Below are positions 46,191 through 57,010 of a stretch of 64,000 nt of DNA, piece by piece. This stretch comes from Isoetes taiwanensis (Eukaryota > Streptophyta > Lycopodiopsida > Isoetales > Isoetaceae). Position 1 is the first letter of the stretch; each line of letters starts with the position of its first letter. The notes under the pieces were generated by a model, which made no database searches, was not told the DNA's origin, and was given only the letters and a program-made list of their open reading frames with translations. The DNA lies in assembly GCA_021234155.1 (NCBI GenBank), contig JAJEKV010000013.1:18040746-18104745 (forward strand), in the 5' to 3' direction. The translations under genes and the position numbers were made by a program.

Positions 46191-46507
46191 AATGATGTGC
46201 ATTAATTATTCGTAGTGACATGTCATGTATTTACACCCAAAAGGGCGTATAAATACGTGGAAAGTCACAGATAAGAAGCTTCTTAAATGCATTAAGTGGA
46301 AGCAAGTGGCATATATCTTCAAGTTTGAAGTAGCAGAACCTGATAGAGAAGAAGACAAGGAGGATAAAACAACGAGGAAGTTGCCTAAGCAGGTAGCTAA
46401 GCTAGTATGATCTCTTCTCGGCAAGATCAAAGAACTTCCTCCTTACAGGGGAGTCGAGTGTAAAATAGCACTCAAGCTAGGCACCAGTCAAGAGGAAGGA
46501 AGGAAAC

Positions 46508-47644
46508 TTGAGGATGTGCATAGACTATAGACGGTTGAATAAGCACACCATAAAATATAAGTACGCCTTATCGAGATCGAATGATATCACGGATCAACTG
46601 CAAGGGGCAAAGCCCTTTTCCAAAATAGACTTGAGATCTGGCTACCACCAAATCGAAATTAAGGAAGAAGATATTCACAAGACAGCCTTCAGGACAAGGT
46701 ACGACCATTATGATTCACGGTTATGCCATATAGATTGTCAAATGCCCCTGCAACCTTCATGCGACTCATGAACGATATCTTTCGTGAGTATCTAAACGAC
46801 TTTATCATTGTATTTTTCGATGACATTTTGGTCTACAGTAAAACCTTGGAGGACCACGTCACTTGAGAAGCTATGAAGGCATCGACTTTATGCGAAGTTG
46901 TCTAAATGTCACTTTGCGACAACCAAAATGGAGTATCTTGGGCAAGTGAGCTCAGCCGAAGGAATTGCAATAGATCATGTGAAGAACCAGGCAATAGTGG
47001 AATGGCCAGCACCGAAAAATGTCCATGAAGTAAGAAGTTTCTTGGAGTTGGCAAGTTATTATAGGAAGTTTGTGAAGGACTTTGCGAAGATAGCTACACC
47101 CTTGATGGATCTCACCAAAGTGCAGAAGATAAAGAATTGGGCAGAGCATTGGCACAAGAAGGCTCAAGAAGGGTGCGAGAAGTTGAAGGAATCCTTGATA
47201 ACCACCCCAGTCTTAACACTCCCAGATCCAAAAAAAGACAAGTTGATGGCCATACATGCAAGTAAGGTTGTAACCGGCGTGATCCTCATGCAAGAAGAGA
47301 GAGTTATGGGATACGACTCTCGCAAGATGAATGATGCCGAGATATGCTACCCGATTCATGATCAACAGCTTCTAGCAGTAGTGAAAGCTCTTAAAATTTG
47401 GAGGCATCTAGAGAGGAGGTTCCAATTGGACACCCGCCACTAGAGCCTCCAATATGTGTTCACCAGACCACATCTTAACCTTAGGCAAATGAGATGGATG
47501 GAATTCTTGGAGGAGTTCGAATTTGAGATAGTGTACAACCCAGGTAAACTCAATGTGGTTGCAGATGCACTCTCAAGGCACTCTTTAATAACAAGGGTAC
47601 CCTGTAATGATCAACACTCAATAGCGAGTTTGGCAAGAAGATAG
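46508..47644 (+). pseudogene. Chromovirus reverse transcriptase and RNase H
   Basis: Three consecutive open pieces (46508-46771, 46898-47443, 47456-47644) cover the RT palm to the connection domain. SAEGIAIDHVKNQAI and EWPAPKNVHEVRSF...SYYRKF are the standard RT thumb and connection blocks. The segment AIHASKVVTGVILMQEE replaces the usual TDAS..A.GAVL.Q of RNase H, so the catalytic aspartate is changed. HLNLRQMRWMEFLEEFEFEI follows. Single-base shifts separate the pieces. Confidence 0.8.
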
Positions 47645-47756
47645 AAGAAGCATTGCCAATGGAGGCCAGAACAGATAATGAAGGAGAAACCTTCAAACAT
47701 TTTAGGAAGAACGCAATCCCTTATACCACAAAAACAAACTATGTGTGCCATAGTCA

Positions 47757-48965
47757 ATGGGAATAAGGAAGCTGATTTTTCACGACACACATAACAGCCC
47801 AATTGCTGGCCACGCAGGATTTATGAAAACCTACTTCAAGATAAGAAGTAGCTATTATTGGCCAAACATGAAGAAGTGGCAAGGTAAATTCGTGAGTGCA
47901 AACTCTGCCAGCAAACAAAAACAGAACAACTCCGAATGCCAAGAGCATTAGAACTCTTGGTGGTGCCAAACGCCAAATGGGAAGTGATAAGCATGGACTT
48001 TATAACGGGGCTCCTAAGGACAGCAAGGGGCCATGATGCATTGATGGTAATGGTGGACAAATTGCCAAATATGGCGCATTTTTTGCCAAGTCGCACCATC
48101 GATACCACATTAGACACTGTCGTGGTCTTCACAAAAGAGATTTTCAGATTGCACGGCATGTCGAGCCAGATCATCTTGGATAGAGATATCATGAGTCCAT
48201 TTTGGCAGAAATTCTTCAACACGATCTAGACCAAGCTGTGCATGAGCACGTTGTATCATCCACAACCAAAGGTCAAACATAGCACAACAATAGAATTCTC
48301 GAAGACATATTGAGAATCTATGTCTGGGATAAGCAATCAAAATGGAGGGACTTTATCCACTTGGTAGAGTTTGCATATAATAGCACAAGAACCATACACA
48401 AATGCCCCCATTCATGATAAACTATGGCTATCAATGCCTAACTCTAGACACTTGACATAACCCCTATTCAAGATAGACATTTCTCAACAGATGTTAGCAG
48501 ATACGCAACAATTGGTCGAGGAAGTTTGAGACTATTTGCTAGGAGCAAGAAGCAGGCAAAAGAGCATAACTGATAGGCACAGAACAGTACAAGAATTCCA
48601 AGTAGGAGATAGTGTTTGGCTCAAGGTAAAGATCAAGCAAGCGAAGCTCCGCATCGGCAATTGGAAAAAAGATTGCTTCAAAGTGGGCAGGACCATTCAA
48701 AATTGTGAAACAAGTGGAAAATCAAGCCTACAATTTAAATCTGCCCGCTCACTTGAAGATCCATAAAGTTTTCCTAAGTCTTCTAAAGGGACACGCCCCA
48801 AATCCAAAGGAAGTGTTGGAGACTCCAGCATTGTTGGAGATGATCGATGAACAACTTGCGATTGTTCTGGAAGTTCTTCTTGACAGATCATTCAAGAAAA
48901 CAAGAAGATCACAATTTCTCCAATACCTAGTCAAATGGATGCATTTACCAGTGGAAGATGTTACA
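47757..48965 (+). pseudogene. Chromovirus integrase with chromodomain
   Basis: 47770-47850 reads HDTHNSPIAGHAGFMKTY, the histidine half of the integrase zinc domain. 47936-48229 holds WEVISMDFITGL (first catalytic Asp) and LDRDIMSPFWQKF (second Asp). Afterwards TLYHPQPKVKH stands where YHPQTDGQTE is expected, so the catalytic glutamate context is lost. 48560-48760 carries the C-terminal DNA-binding part (FQVGDSVWLKVK) and 48850-48965 a chromodomain-like end, thought to steer insertion to heterochromatin. Several frameshifts. Confidence 0.78.
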
Positions 48966-48990
48966 TGAGTACTACAATCAGAACTCGAGA

Positions 48991-51100
48991 AGCAGTATTC
49001 ATAATTCATGGGCAATGCAAGGGTTGACTCATCAACGAATTAGTCAACACCGACACAACGGGTGAGTGAAAGGTAGATAAAAGTCTTCTCTCCGAAGAAA
49101 GGGAAGTAGACAAATCTCAGAGATAAGAGGTCGTATAGCATGGACATTATGAGGAAGAAGTCATTCTCCATGCCAAGGGTGACGAAAAGTGTAGGCATTA
49201 GATATCATCCTAGGCATGAGAGGACGCCTATCTCCATGGCCACGATGGAAAAATCATCATCTTCCTACGCTGGGAGATAATGCTTGCATCCATTATCTAC
49301 ACATATATAATCGAGATACATGTTTTCCTCTTTTTTTTTTGGTTCCGTTTTTCAATTAGTTTTTCCGCCACAATCCAAACGCAATTTTAGCCGACATGTT
49401 TTCCTTGGTTTTATCTTGCACCGACATGTCTCCTTTCCAGCTCAAATCCAAGCGTATCAGATTCCAATGTGAATGCCCTCTTCTACGCACAAGAAATAGA
49501 GAAGCAAAAAATAGATGTATTCCGATGATGGAAAAATAGATCGGTCCGCCGATGCTGGAAAATAGATCAGTACTGAATGTGCATTTGCATGTGCGTTTCC
49601 TTTTCTTTTTGTTATTCCATGTGCTGCCTGGTTGGTTAGATGCAGCTCATGTTCCGGTTAAAGTTCTAAAGAACTGATGGCAAGTTTGTTTCAGCGATGT
49701 CGCCCCTTTGCTTCTTCAGCACCTATTCTTCAGCGCCTGTTCATCAAGTGGATATTTTGAAGCAACATTGTCGGAGCTAAATGCATGGATGCAGATATCT
49801 ATGTCGTATGCCTCATGTGATGGTGATTCCGCCATGCAGGTGCGCATCTAACCCTTCCGGCACTACCTCATTCAAATCCCAGTGCGTCCAAGCTGGAAAG
49901 ACAGACAATGTATGGAGTTGTTTTTGCAGGATCTAGATTAAAATCCCAAGGCTTGGATATGATTCAAGAAGGCACAAGCCTGAAGTTAGGTCTCTAGGAT
50001 TGATTTGCTATGCTTGAGAAATTCGTTATGAAGTATACGTTATTATCTCTTAGGCTTATCTCTGTTTGCTCTGATTTCTATGTAAGGACTATGCACGAAC
50101 CACTACTTCTTTGACTAGGAGATACCTTGGATTTAAGACTTCATCCTTTTTAGTTAATATTTGAGTAAAGCTGTAAGATGGAATCATGGTTGCATGAGGA
50201 GCCGAATATACCCATAGGTTTTATTGGAGGCATTGCTTTAGATTACTTTTGGTATGTTTGCCAGCTTTTATTCTTAGATCATTACGGCTTACAAGCTAAC
50301 AGACAAGGAATTTTTGAAGGGCTTTTTCTGTGGCTTGGATCACTCCTCTTGTTGCAACTTTAGATATGCCTTTGACATATCTTGGCCTTGGTTTGCCTTA
50401 CTCGTTGCAGGTGATTGCCAATACTCGTTGGTGTACAGGTTTCTGTTGGACTTATGATTGCCAATTAGCAAGATAGCTGCTCAAGAAAAATCGAATTTTG
50501 AACATTTACAAGGTTCTAGAACTGGTTTTAGAATTTGTGAATAGCTTTTACTAGCTTGGGAGACAGACCCTTTCAGAGACCCTTTCAGCCTTCTAGCGAT
50601 GGGAGCTGGGTTGACATGTCTGGTAGCTAATATGCAGCTTGGATATATAACAACAGTTGTCAAATTTACTGGTTCACATTGAGTTGCTAATAAAGGCTGC
50701 ATTATTCAAACATCTCTGGTTTTATCATTTGGATGGTGGAGCAATTTGGTTAAACAAAGGAAGCATTCATGATCTCGGTTCCACTTTTTGCTATATGTCA
50801 GAGCTGGATTTGTTATGCAGCTGTCTTATTTGTCAATGAACCTAACCATGAGAAAATATAACCTATTGTTTGATTTTTTGCTATTGCTAATCCTTCCAAG
50901 TAGAATGTTCCAATGGCACATAGACTCCAAACCCTGTTTTTCAAATAAAATTTACATGGCTCTACTATAGATAGTTGCTACAAATTTTCTTTTTATGTCA
51001 TAAATTTTTCTACCTTAATGGCACCCATAGGTCGATCTGCATCCAATATATCTTTGATCCAGTATATCTTTGCCATGTCATGCATTTGAGATTATACATT
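48991..51100. other. Intergenic, no gene recognised
   Basis: No LTR of the preceding chromovirus could be picked out. A 61-codon hydrophobic frame at 50178-50363 has no recognisable domain. Nothing else stands out. Confidence 0.35.
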
Positions 51101-51104
51101 ATCA

Positions 51105-51370
51105 AAAACTGGCTTCCTTTTAAAAGAGACAATATTTATTATGACTAACCTTTAGAATCTTTAAAGCAAGGAGCATCAAAAAATAAGGCAGATAACTACA
51201 TCAACTACATATCAAAAACTGGCTTCCTTTTGAAAAAGGAAAATATATATTGTGACTTACATTCACTTTACAAATATTACCTGGTGTTTCATTGCTCAGA
51301 CTAACTCTTTGGAATCTTTAAAGCAAGGAGCATCAAAAAATACAAGGCAGATAACTACACCAACTACAAT
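51105..51370 (+). repeat. Imperfect tandem duplication
   Basis: ATCAAAAACTGGCTTCCTTTT...AAAGCAAGGAGCATCAAAAAAT...GGCAGATAACTACA occurs at about 51105-51205 and again, with a 50-base expansion in the middle, at 51209-51370. No coding content. Confidence 0.75.
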
Positions 51371-51500
51371 TATTATGCTGCACATACAAAATTCCAGCCA
51401 ATGAGTGAGTCTGTAGAAGGACTAGGCTACTGTGAACAATTTCCTTTGATGACTCACTTCCATACGCATAGGGGATCGAGAAAGAGAAATGTTCGCGGCG

Positions 51501-52400
51501 TGTGACACCCCCTGCTCGTATACGATGCCCCAATCGTATTCCCTCCTGTCAGCTAAGGGTGCCAACATAAGACCACCTATCTGACGTCAGACTCTTGATG
51601 GTGAGCAAGAATCTGACGGGAAAGAATAGACGTGTCATTCATCTTGTCTCCTTTGGGATCGACCTAGCTGCGAAAGCGCATAAACGTAAGCACAAACATG
51701 CATCAAATACATAACCACCTCCAAGGGTGGGATCACCATAACAACATCAGATCCTAGCAGATTCAACAATAATAACATCAATAAAGGGGAAATCCTACCC
51801 AAGCTTAGACTCATTGGGGATGGACTGATGGTTCGGCTTCAGAGTTCATTGCAGATAGAATTCATGGCAATGGATTTGGCCGGCATAGGAACATGGTCGT
51901 TGGGTAGTCCACTCCATCTGCCCCTCCTATGCATACTTTGTAGATAGGCTGATAAGTCTTGGAGTTTGACTGTAGCCTGCCGGGGACATAGGCAAATGGG
52001 CTACTCCTGGGTTGCACCTCCCCAGTCCCGATGAGACAAGAGGAGGTCACTCCCCTCCAGAAGATGTCATACCAATCACAAGCGAGCTAGAGAACCACTG
52101 TACAACTTGAACTCCACTAAGGCAACGTATTACCCAGGAGGCATCGAGCCCATACCTTGCCCACACTCAGTGGCAGCTATCAGTCCTAGCCCACAATGTT
52201 TCCCAGTAGGTCCTACACAACAGAGGGATCGAGTGTGACTAGATAAGTCTTCCTTGCCAGCCGGGTCTAACTCCGCCACCCACAGCCAGGCGGGCTCTTA
52301 TGCACAGGCCGCATTAATTGGGAATTAATGAAACTAATCTAGGATCATTTTCTAAGAAGGCTCTGGATCTCTACCCCCCTTCCAATACACAAGAGGTGCA
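51501..52400. repeat. Second copy of the LTR-like repeat at 44314-46190
   Basis: Starts TGTGACACCCCC, then CTCGTATACGATGCCCC...ATCGTAT, and keeps the same succession of blocks as the first copy up to GATCTCTACCCCCCTT near 52370-52385, where it continues without the TRIM. There is no primer binding site on its left side, so it may be a solo LTR. The right end is not resolved. Confidence 0.55.
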
Positions 52401-53555
52401 CACAGAGTAATACAACGCCATCTAATGAACTGAAATAACTAGAAATAGGTCTAATCTATCTACTCTAACATACATGTCAGGCTCATTCGTCAATGGTTCA
52501 AGATCTCGGGATCTAAAGGTCATTATGACTCCTAGGGTATTGTCACATGGCAATATGGGATTATATGCACATATTTGGAAGGACATGTGCAATATAGCAA
52601 GTTCCAATGGTTGTGCCTCATGGTACAACCCCTTGCCGGAGGTCGGGTACACTCGCCATATTCGACATGTACTAGTGACGTGGTGGGATAATATATGTAT
52701 TTATCCTGTATATTATCTGAGAATGTCACATTCTCTCCACCTTGAATTGATGTTGTCCGCAGCATCGCGAGTCTCCCCACCATGGAAACCTATATGATCC
52801 CTGCTAGACTAACTTAATTCCATGCAATTAATACAATTACTTTAAAGTAATATGTCGTGATTAAGTCTATAATTATCAAATAATCCAACATGCCAAGGCA
52901 TTTATTATGCCACTTAGTTATATGTGAAACTAATTTAATAAAATAACAACAATATTAATGTTTTATTGTAAATTTGTAATCTCTCACAACAAATAGTTCA
53001 TCCTGTATGTCACAAGTCCTCGCAGTGCAATTTTCTGCAGCTTCTATGCTCTATTGGCCTGCAGTTTCACCACCAGAGTAGTGCTTACTATGTAATATTA
53101 TGATGGTTATAACGAAACCACCCTTCTAATTACAATTATACTAACTACAAGAAATTTATCGCGGCGAAGGGCCCTCTACCTTCCATGGCAATCAATGAAC
53201 ACACTTGGAAAGACATGGATCTACTAATAATCATGCAATTGCCATATTACTTAATCCTTACTTGGCTCCTTGTAACGGAGCTCAAATTGTGAATATGGAT
53301 ACCACGCATTAGTCCTTGAGTTTTGATAGATCCTACCATATTGTAAACTACAACATACATACATAGTCATGGATGCGGATCTGGTTCCACACATTCAAAT
53401 ACCTGAAGTTAAACTTGTCGATCTTGGTACCGATTAACACGTTCGCCTTGCAACATGCCCTCTATGGTCTTTTCGAGCAGCAGTTGCGAAGCTCTAAGAG
53501 ATGCACACCTTTGCGTGGAGCTATAAATATTTGCAAGGCATAAAAAAAGAATTGG
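52401..53555. other. No gene recognised
   Basis: Probably the remaining part of the LTR-like repeat followed by AT-rich sequence. Small frames at 52474-52797 (plus) and 52532-52783 (minus) are mutual shadows without a domain. Confidence 0.3.
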
Positions 53556-54130
53556 ATGAACTCATCATTTCCACCAAAGCGGACTCACGCCTCATTTAAC
53601 AATGGCACTACTGGCTCATTCCCAAACTCCCCTGACTGCATCAAAGCTGAAATTGGCAAACTTCTTGATGCTGGTCTTCTCTACGGAGTCAAATACTTTG
53701 AATGGATGATCTTTATTATCGTTGCCATAAAGCATGACCGCAAGATTTGAGTATGTATTGATCAGAAAGCTCAGTCAAGCCACAGATAAGTATCACTTTC
53801 CTTTATACCCTTCATAGATCAGGGAAGAGGTTGCATGTCATGGGATGATGTATTCAATCAAACCTGTGGATTAATTTAAAACAACTTTTACCACTCCGCA
53901 GGACACTTTTTCCTCTGCGTACTTTAGGAGTACTTCTTGGTCATGTGGTCAGCCCTCACGGCACCACTGCAGACCCGTCGAATTTGGTTGATGTAAGCTT
54001 CCTTAACATGTGCTATAAACAAGATGGTAAATTCTTTGAAAATCGGAAAGTAATATTGTGCATATTGGCCAAATTTGAAAAGAACTACCATTCTTTAAAC
54101 ATGGATGACAAAAAAAAAAAAGCACATTAA
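53556..54130 (+). pseudogene. gypsy reverse transcriptase remnant
   Basis: 53613-53750 reads CIKAEIGKLLDAGLLYGVKY, then FEWMIFIIVAIKHDRKI followed by VCID: the start of a gypsy RT (AEIDKLLDAGFIYEVKYSEWVSPIV..KK.GKIRVCVD). At 53935-53996 LGHVVSPHGTTADPSNLVDV matches the RT thumb block LGH.VS..GI..DP.K. The middle, with the catalytic site, is deleted. It is the same group as the element at 1-2770. Confidence 0.7.
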
Positions 54131-55187
54131 TTGACATTAAAACAGACGTTGTTAAGGAATTCTAGATGTAGCTTTTTATATTGAAAACCCTCAACTTAAA
54201 TTAGGCACCTGTGGATGAGATAACAATGACATTCAAATTGCACGGTTGTATATATGTTTCTTGTATTATTGCTATTGTTCCGTGGTAGATAACCATCAGG
54301 TCAATTCTAATTCGAAATGCAAATTGTTTTGTAGTGCATCTATTCAATCTAGTCAGGAGTGGCCTATGTGTTGTAACAACCTTGTAATTTACCTTATGAA
54401 GGCCTTATGAAGTTTTGTTCGATGTAATGTCAACGGTGAGCTGTTAGCCAAAGTGTTAGCATATGTGCTTCTCAACAGCGTGACCAGACAGGGTGTTATG
54501 GAAGGCAACAGAAAACACGATGTTAATAGAACATAAACAATATGCATCAAGTGTACATTGAAAAAGTGTGAATATGGCTGAACTTAAGAGTAGTAAAATC
54601 ATGGCCTTTAACTGTACAACAGAAAGAATAGTAAGTTTGTGGTGTTTAGCATTCTAGCATTATCATATGCTTGCTGCCATCGTATTTAATGGGGGGGTGG
54701 TCTTGGCTGCATCCTTAAGCGTGTAATTGAAAATGCAGCCATGTAAACATCTCAAAGGCTATACATGCCATATGACATGACGCCCAATGAGATTGCCTTC
54801 ATGGCAAGCCTAGTCGTTTGCCATGTTCTGCTAATCTATGCTTCATGATCTGGACCTGGCAAATAAGCAAACATGTTTCACATTTTAAAGTCAATTTCTC
54901 GCAATGAAACCCTTGAAAACTTGAGCTGTTCAAAGTGTGCTTAGAATAACATACAATAACAAAAAAAAAATTCTTGTATAAGAGAATGTAGAGAGATTGC
55001 TAGAACTTGCTTGCATGAACATGCCTTTCTACCAATGAAGTTCCTATATCCAAACCAAACCGCCACAACAAAAATGCAACCTGGTGCCGAAACCTTTGTG
55101 AAAAATCTGCAGGATTCCAGTCGTGGAATTTAAAAGAAATCCGATTGTAGGGCACTGCAAAGCAAAGTATCAAATAGATGAAGGATG
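54131..55187. other. Intergenic, no gene recognised
   Basis: AT-rich sequence with a poly(A) run at 54109-54122 just after the gypsy remnant, and no convincing frame or repeat. Confidence 0.35.
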
Positions 55188-55930
55188 TCAGCCAACACAG
55201 CCTAGCTGAATGAGATAAGAGGTGTAAAACCAGGATAGACTTAAAGAAGATGCATATGTGGTGTGCCTCTTTAGTGCATTTGACGGTAGGCTGTGATAAG
55301 CTATGTCCATTGCAAAAGCCTCTGGCTGATGTTCAGCAAAAGGATGACCTTCCACAACAGTATCACCAACTAATAGCCCAACCAAAAACTGTTGTACATC
55401 TTTGGGGGGGCTCATTTGAGGCCTTATTATGAACAGAACTACTTGGTGTGACCTCTCCTATGCCCACAAAGTCTGATGGGATCTTTAAGTTCTGCCCATC
55501 CAGTTGTTCTGTTGTGCCTTCCTGGATATCCTCAGAAGGTAATGCGGGAGACAACATCAAGGACCAATCCAAAGCTCGTGTCTTCTCCCAACACTTGTAA
55601 TGCCCACATGGTTAAAGAAAATAGGAACTAAAATTTCATCACAAAAGTATCCAGATGCATAACTTGATTAACAAACAACACATTCAACCAACTCCAAACG
55701 TAGTGTGCAAAAATCACATAATGATTCACATGCAATGTTGGATGCGCTCAAACCCCTAGTATATTCAGGCTCATACCAACTGCAGTGTTGCTTCTAGCGT
55801 CCTTCGCTACTTTGTGCCGATGCTTCTTTTCCCACGACATCTTGAAGTTGTGGGAGCCTCCTTTTTATGCAATTGTTGTCTGCAGCTTCTTTTATCCTCA
55901 TCAAATCTAAAAATAGGTGGAATCTGGGGA
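55188..55930 (-). pseudogene. SBP-box (SPL) transcription factor fragment
   Basis: After a splice-like acceptor (CCCCAG, about 55928) the minus strand reads FHLF, then in another frame RFDEDKRSCRQQLHKKEAP. This is the second half of the plant-specific SBP zinc-finger domain (RFH.L..FDE.KRSCRRRL) and starts where SPL genes normally have an intron inside the domain. SBP proteins bind GTAC motifs and control phase change and development. A frameshift breaks the domain, and the first half (with the CQVDGC block) was not found. Further down, 55605-55188 holds exon-like sequence (TRALDWSLMLSPALPSEDI, then SNEPPKDVQQFLVGLL in another frame) that may belong to the same gene. The LTR element at 56387 lies just upstream. 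Confidence 0.6.
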
Positions 55931-56386
55931 TCACAAAATATAATCAGTGCCCAGATTTATTATCCTTGTGCTTGATATATTTACAAGCTTCTACAAATAT
56001 AATGTGGACTCGATTTTATGTCAATGGATACTAGGTGACGATACCCAGATCATGTGTGACCCATATGCAGCTGCCCAAAATAAAACCCTTGCCAAAGCTT
56101 CATTGTCCATCGTTTAAAACTCAGAATAGAGTTTTTGATATCTGCAAATAAGATTTTTTAAATCTATGATGTTTTTTTTCCAAGACATGTTTGACTCTAA
56201 CTAAAATAAAATATAGACTCCAAACTGAGTAAACATTTGGAGTAAACAGAGATTCATCTTGACAGAAAGTAAATATTTGCCAAGAATTGATCTAATGGAT
56301 ACAGACAGGATGTTATATTACCATTTTTTCAATAGCGGGCACAGATTTATGTGTCAAAGAATGCGGGCATCCACCATCCGGCATAT

Positions 56387-56567
56387 TGAGAAACGAGAGT
56401 TGCAAAGCACTAGACACAAAGAAGACGAGAGCTACTATTCATTGTCAAAACGAAATACAAATAGACCGGTCCCTTAAAGTTAGGAACAACTACTAAATGC
56501 TCCAACAAAATCTATCTACTCTCAACGGGTAGTAAACCGTCAGTCATCTTATTGTCATATCCCAACA
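56387..56567 (-). repeat. 3' LTR of the copia-style element (181 bp)
   Basis: Minus strand starts TGTTGGGATATGACAATAAG and ends TTTCTCA. It is identical to the 5' LTR except for one extra base near 56541. Confidence 0.85.
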
Positions 56568-56580
56568 CTCCCCCTCAAGA
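56568..56580 (-). other. Polypurine tract
   Basis: TCTTGAGGGGGAG on the minus strand, directly before the 3' LTR. It would prime second-strand DNA synthesis. Confidence 0.75.
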
Positions 56581-56639
56581 AGATGACTGCTAGAAGAAGC
56601 TGAAACTCAACAAAACTTTCTGCATTTGCCAATACGAAA

Positions 56640-57010
56640 TTTGACCAGTTTCTATGAGAGAGCTTTGTGACGCACTCCCCCTTAGCCAATTTAAATGAAT
56701 TCCACTTCTGACGCACTCCCCCTCAGCCAATTCAAAATGAACTCCACTTCTAGTCTGCCTACATTAATATGGAACAAAGTCTTTGAGAAGATATGATGCA
56801 CCAAGCTTAGTAAGTACCAACTCTCCCCTTGCATGATGAAGCGAAGCGATCTTACGGTTATAATGAACTCCACATCGGCGCACTCCCCTCGACCAACTCA
56901 AAATGAACTCCACTCCTATGTCTGCCTACATGAATATGGAACAGAGTCCTTTTGAAGATATGATGCATCAAGCTTAGCAAGTACCAACTCTCCCCTTGCA
57001 TGATGAAGCA
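56640..57010 (-). repeat. Tandem repeats with polypurine-like blocks
   Basis: Two units of about 175 bp (from about 56706 and 56880) share ATTCAAAATGAACTCCACTTC, the following GTCTGCCTAC block, CTTAGTAAGTACCAACTCTC-type sequence and CCCTTGCATGATGAAGC. Each begins with a minus-strand GAGGGG(G)AGTGCG block; a further such block lies near 56674. They resemble the functional polypurine tract at 56568-56580. Confidence 0.7.

Larger units (their letters stand above)
46226..48990 (+). mobile_element. Ty3/gypsy chromovirus pol, inactivated
   Basis: Order on the plus strand: a truncated RT start (LLGKIKELPPYRGVECK near 46417), RT core ([20 protein letters not shown] at 46508, [20 protein letters not shown]), the catalytic FFDDILVYS near 46817-46843, RNase H-type region (46898-47443), EFEIVYNPGKLNVVADALSR, integrase (47757-48229) and a C-terminal chromodomain (FLQYLVKWMHLPVEDVT near 48915-48965). 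A deletion joins [12 protein letters not shown] to RMCIDYRR, removing about 60 residues of the RT fingers. Frameshifts and stops occur throughout. Flanking LTRs were not identified with confidence. Confidence 0.85.
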
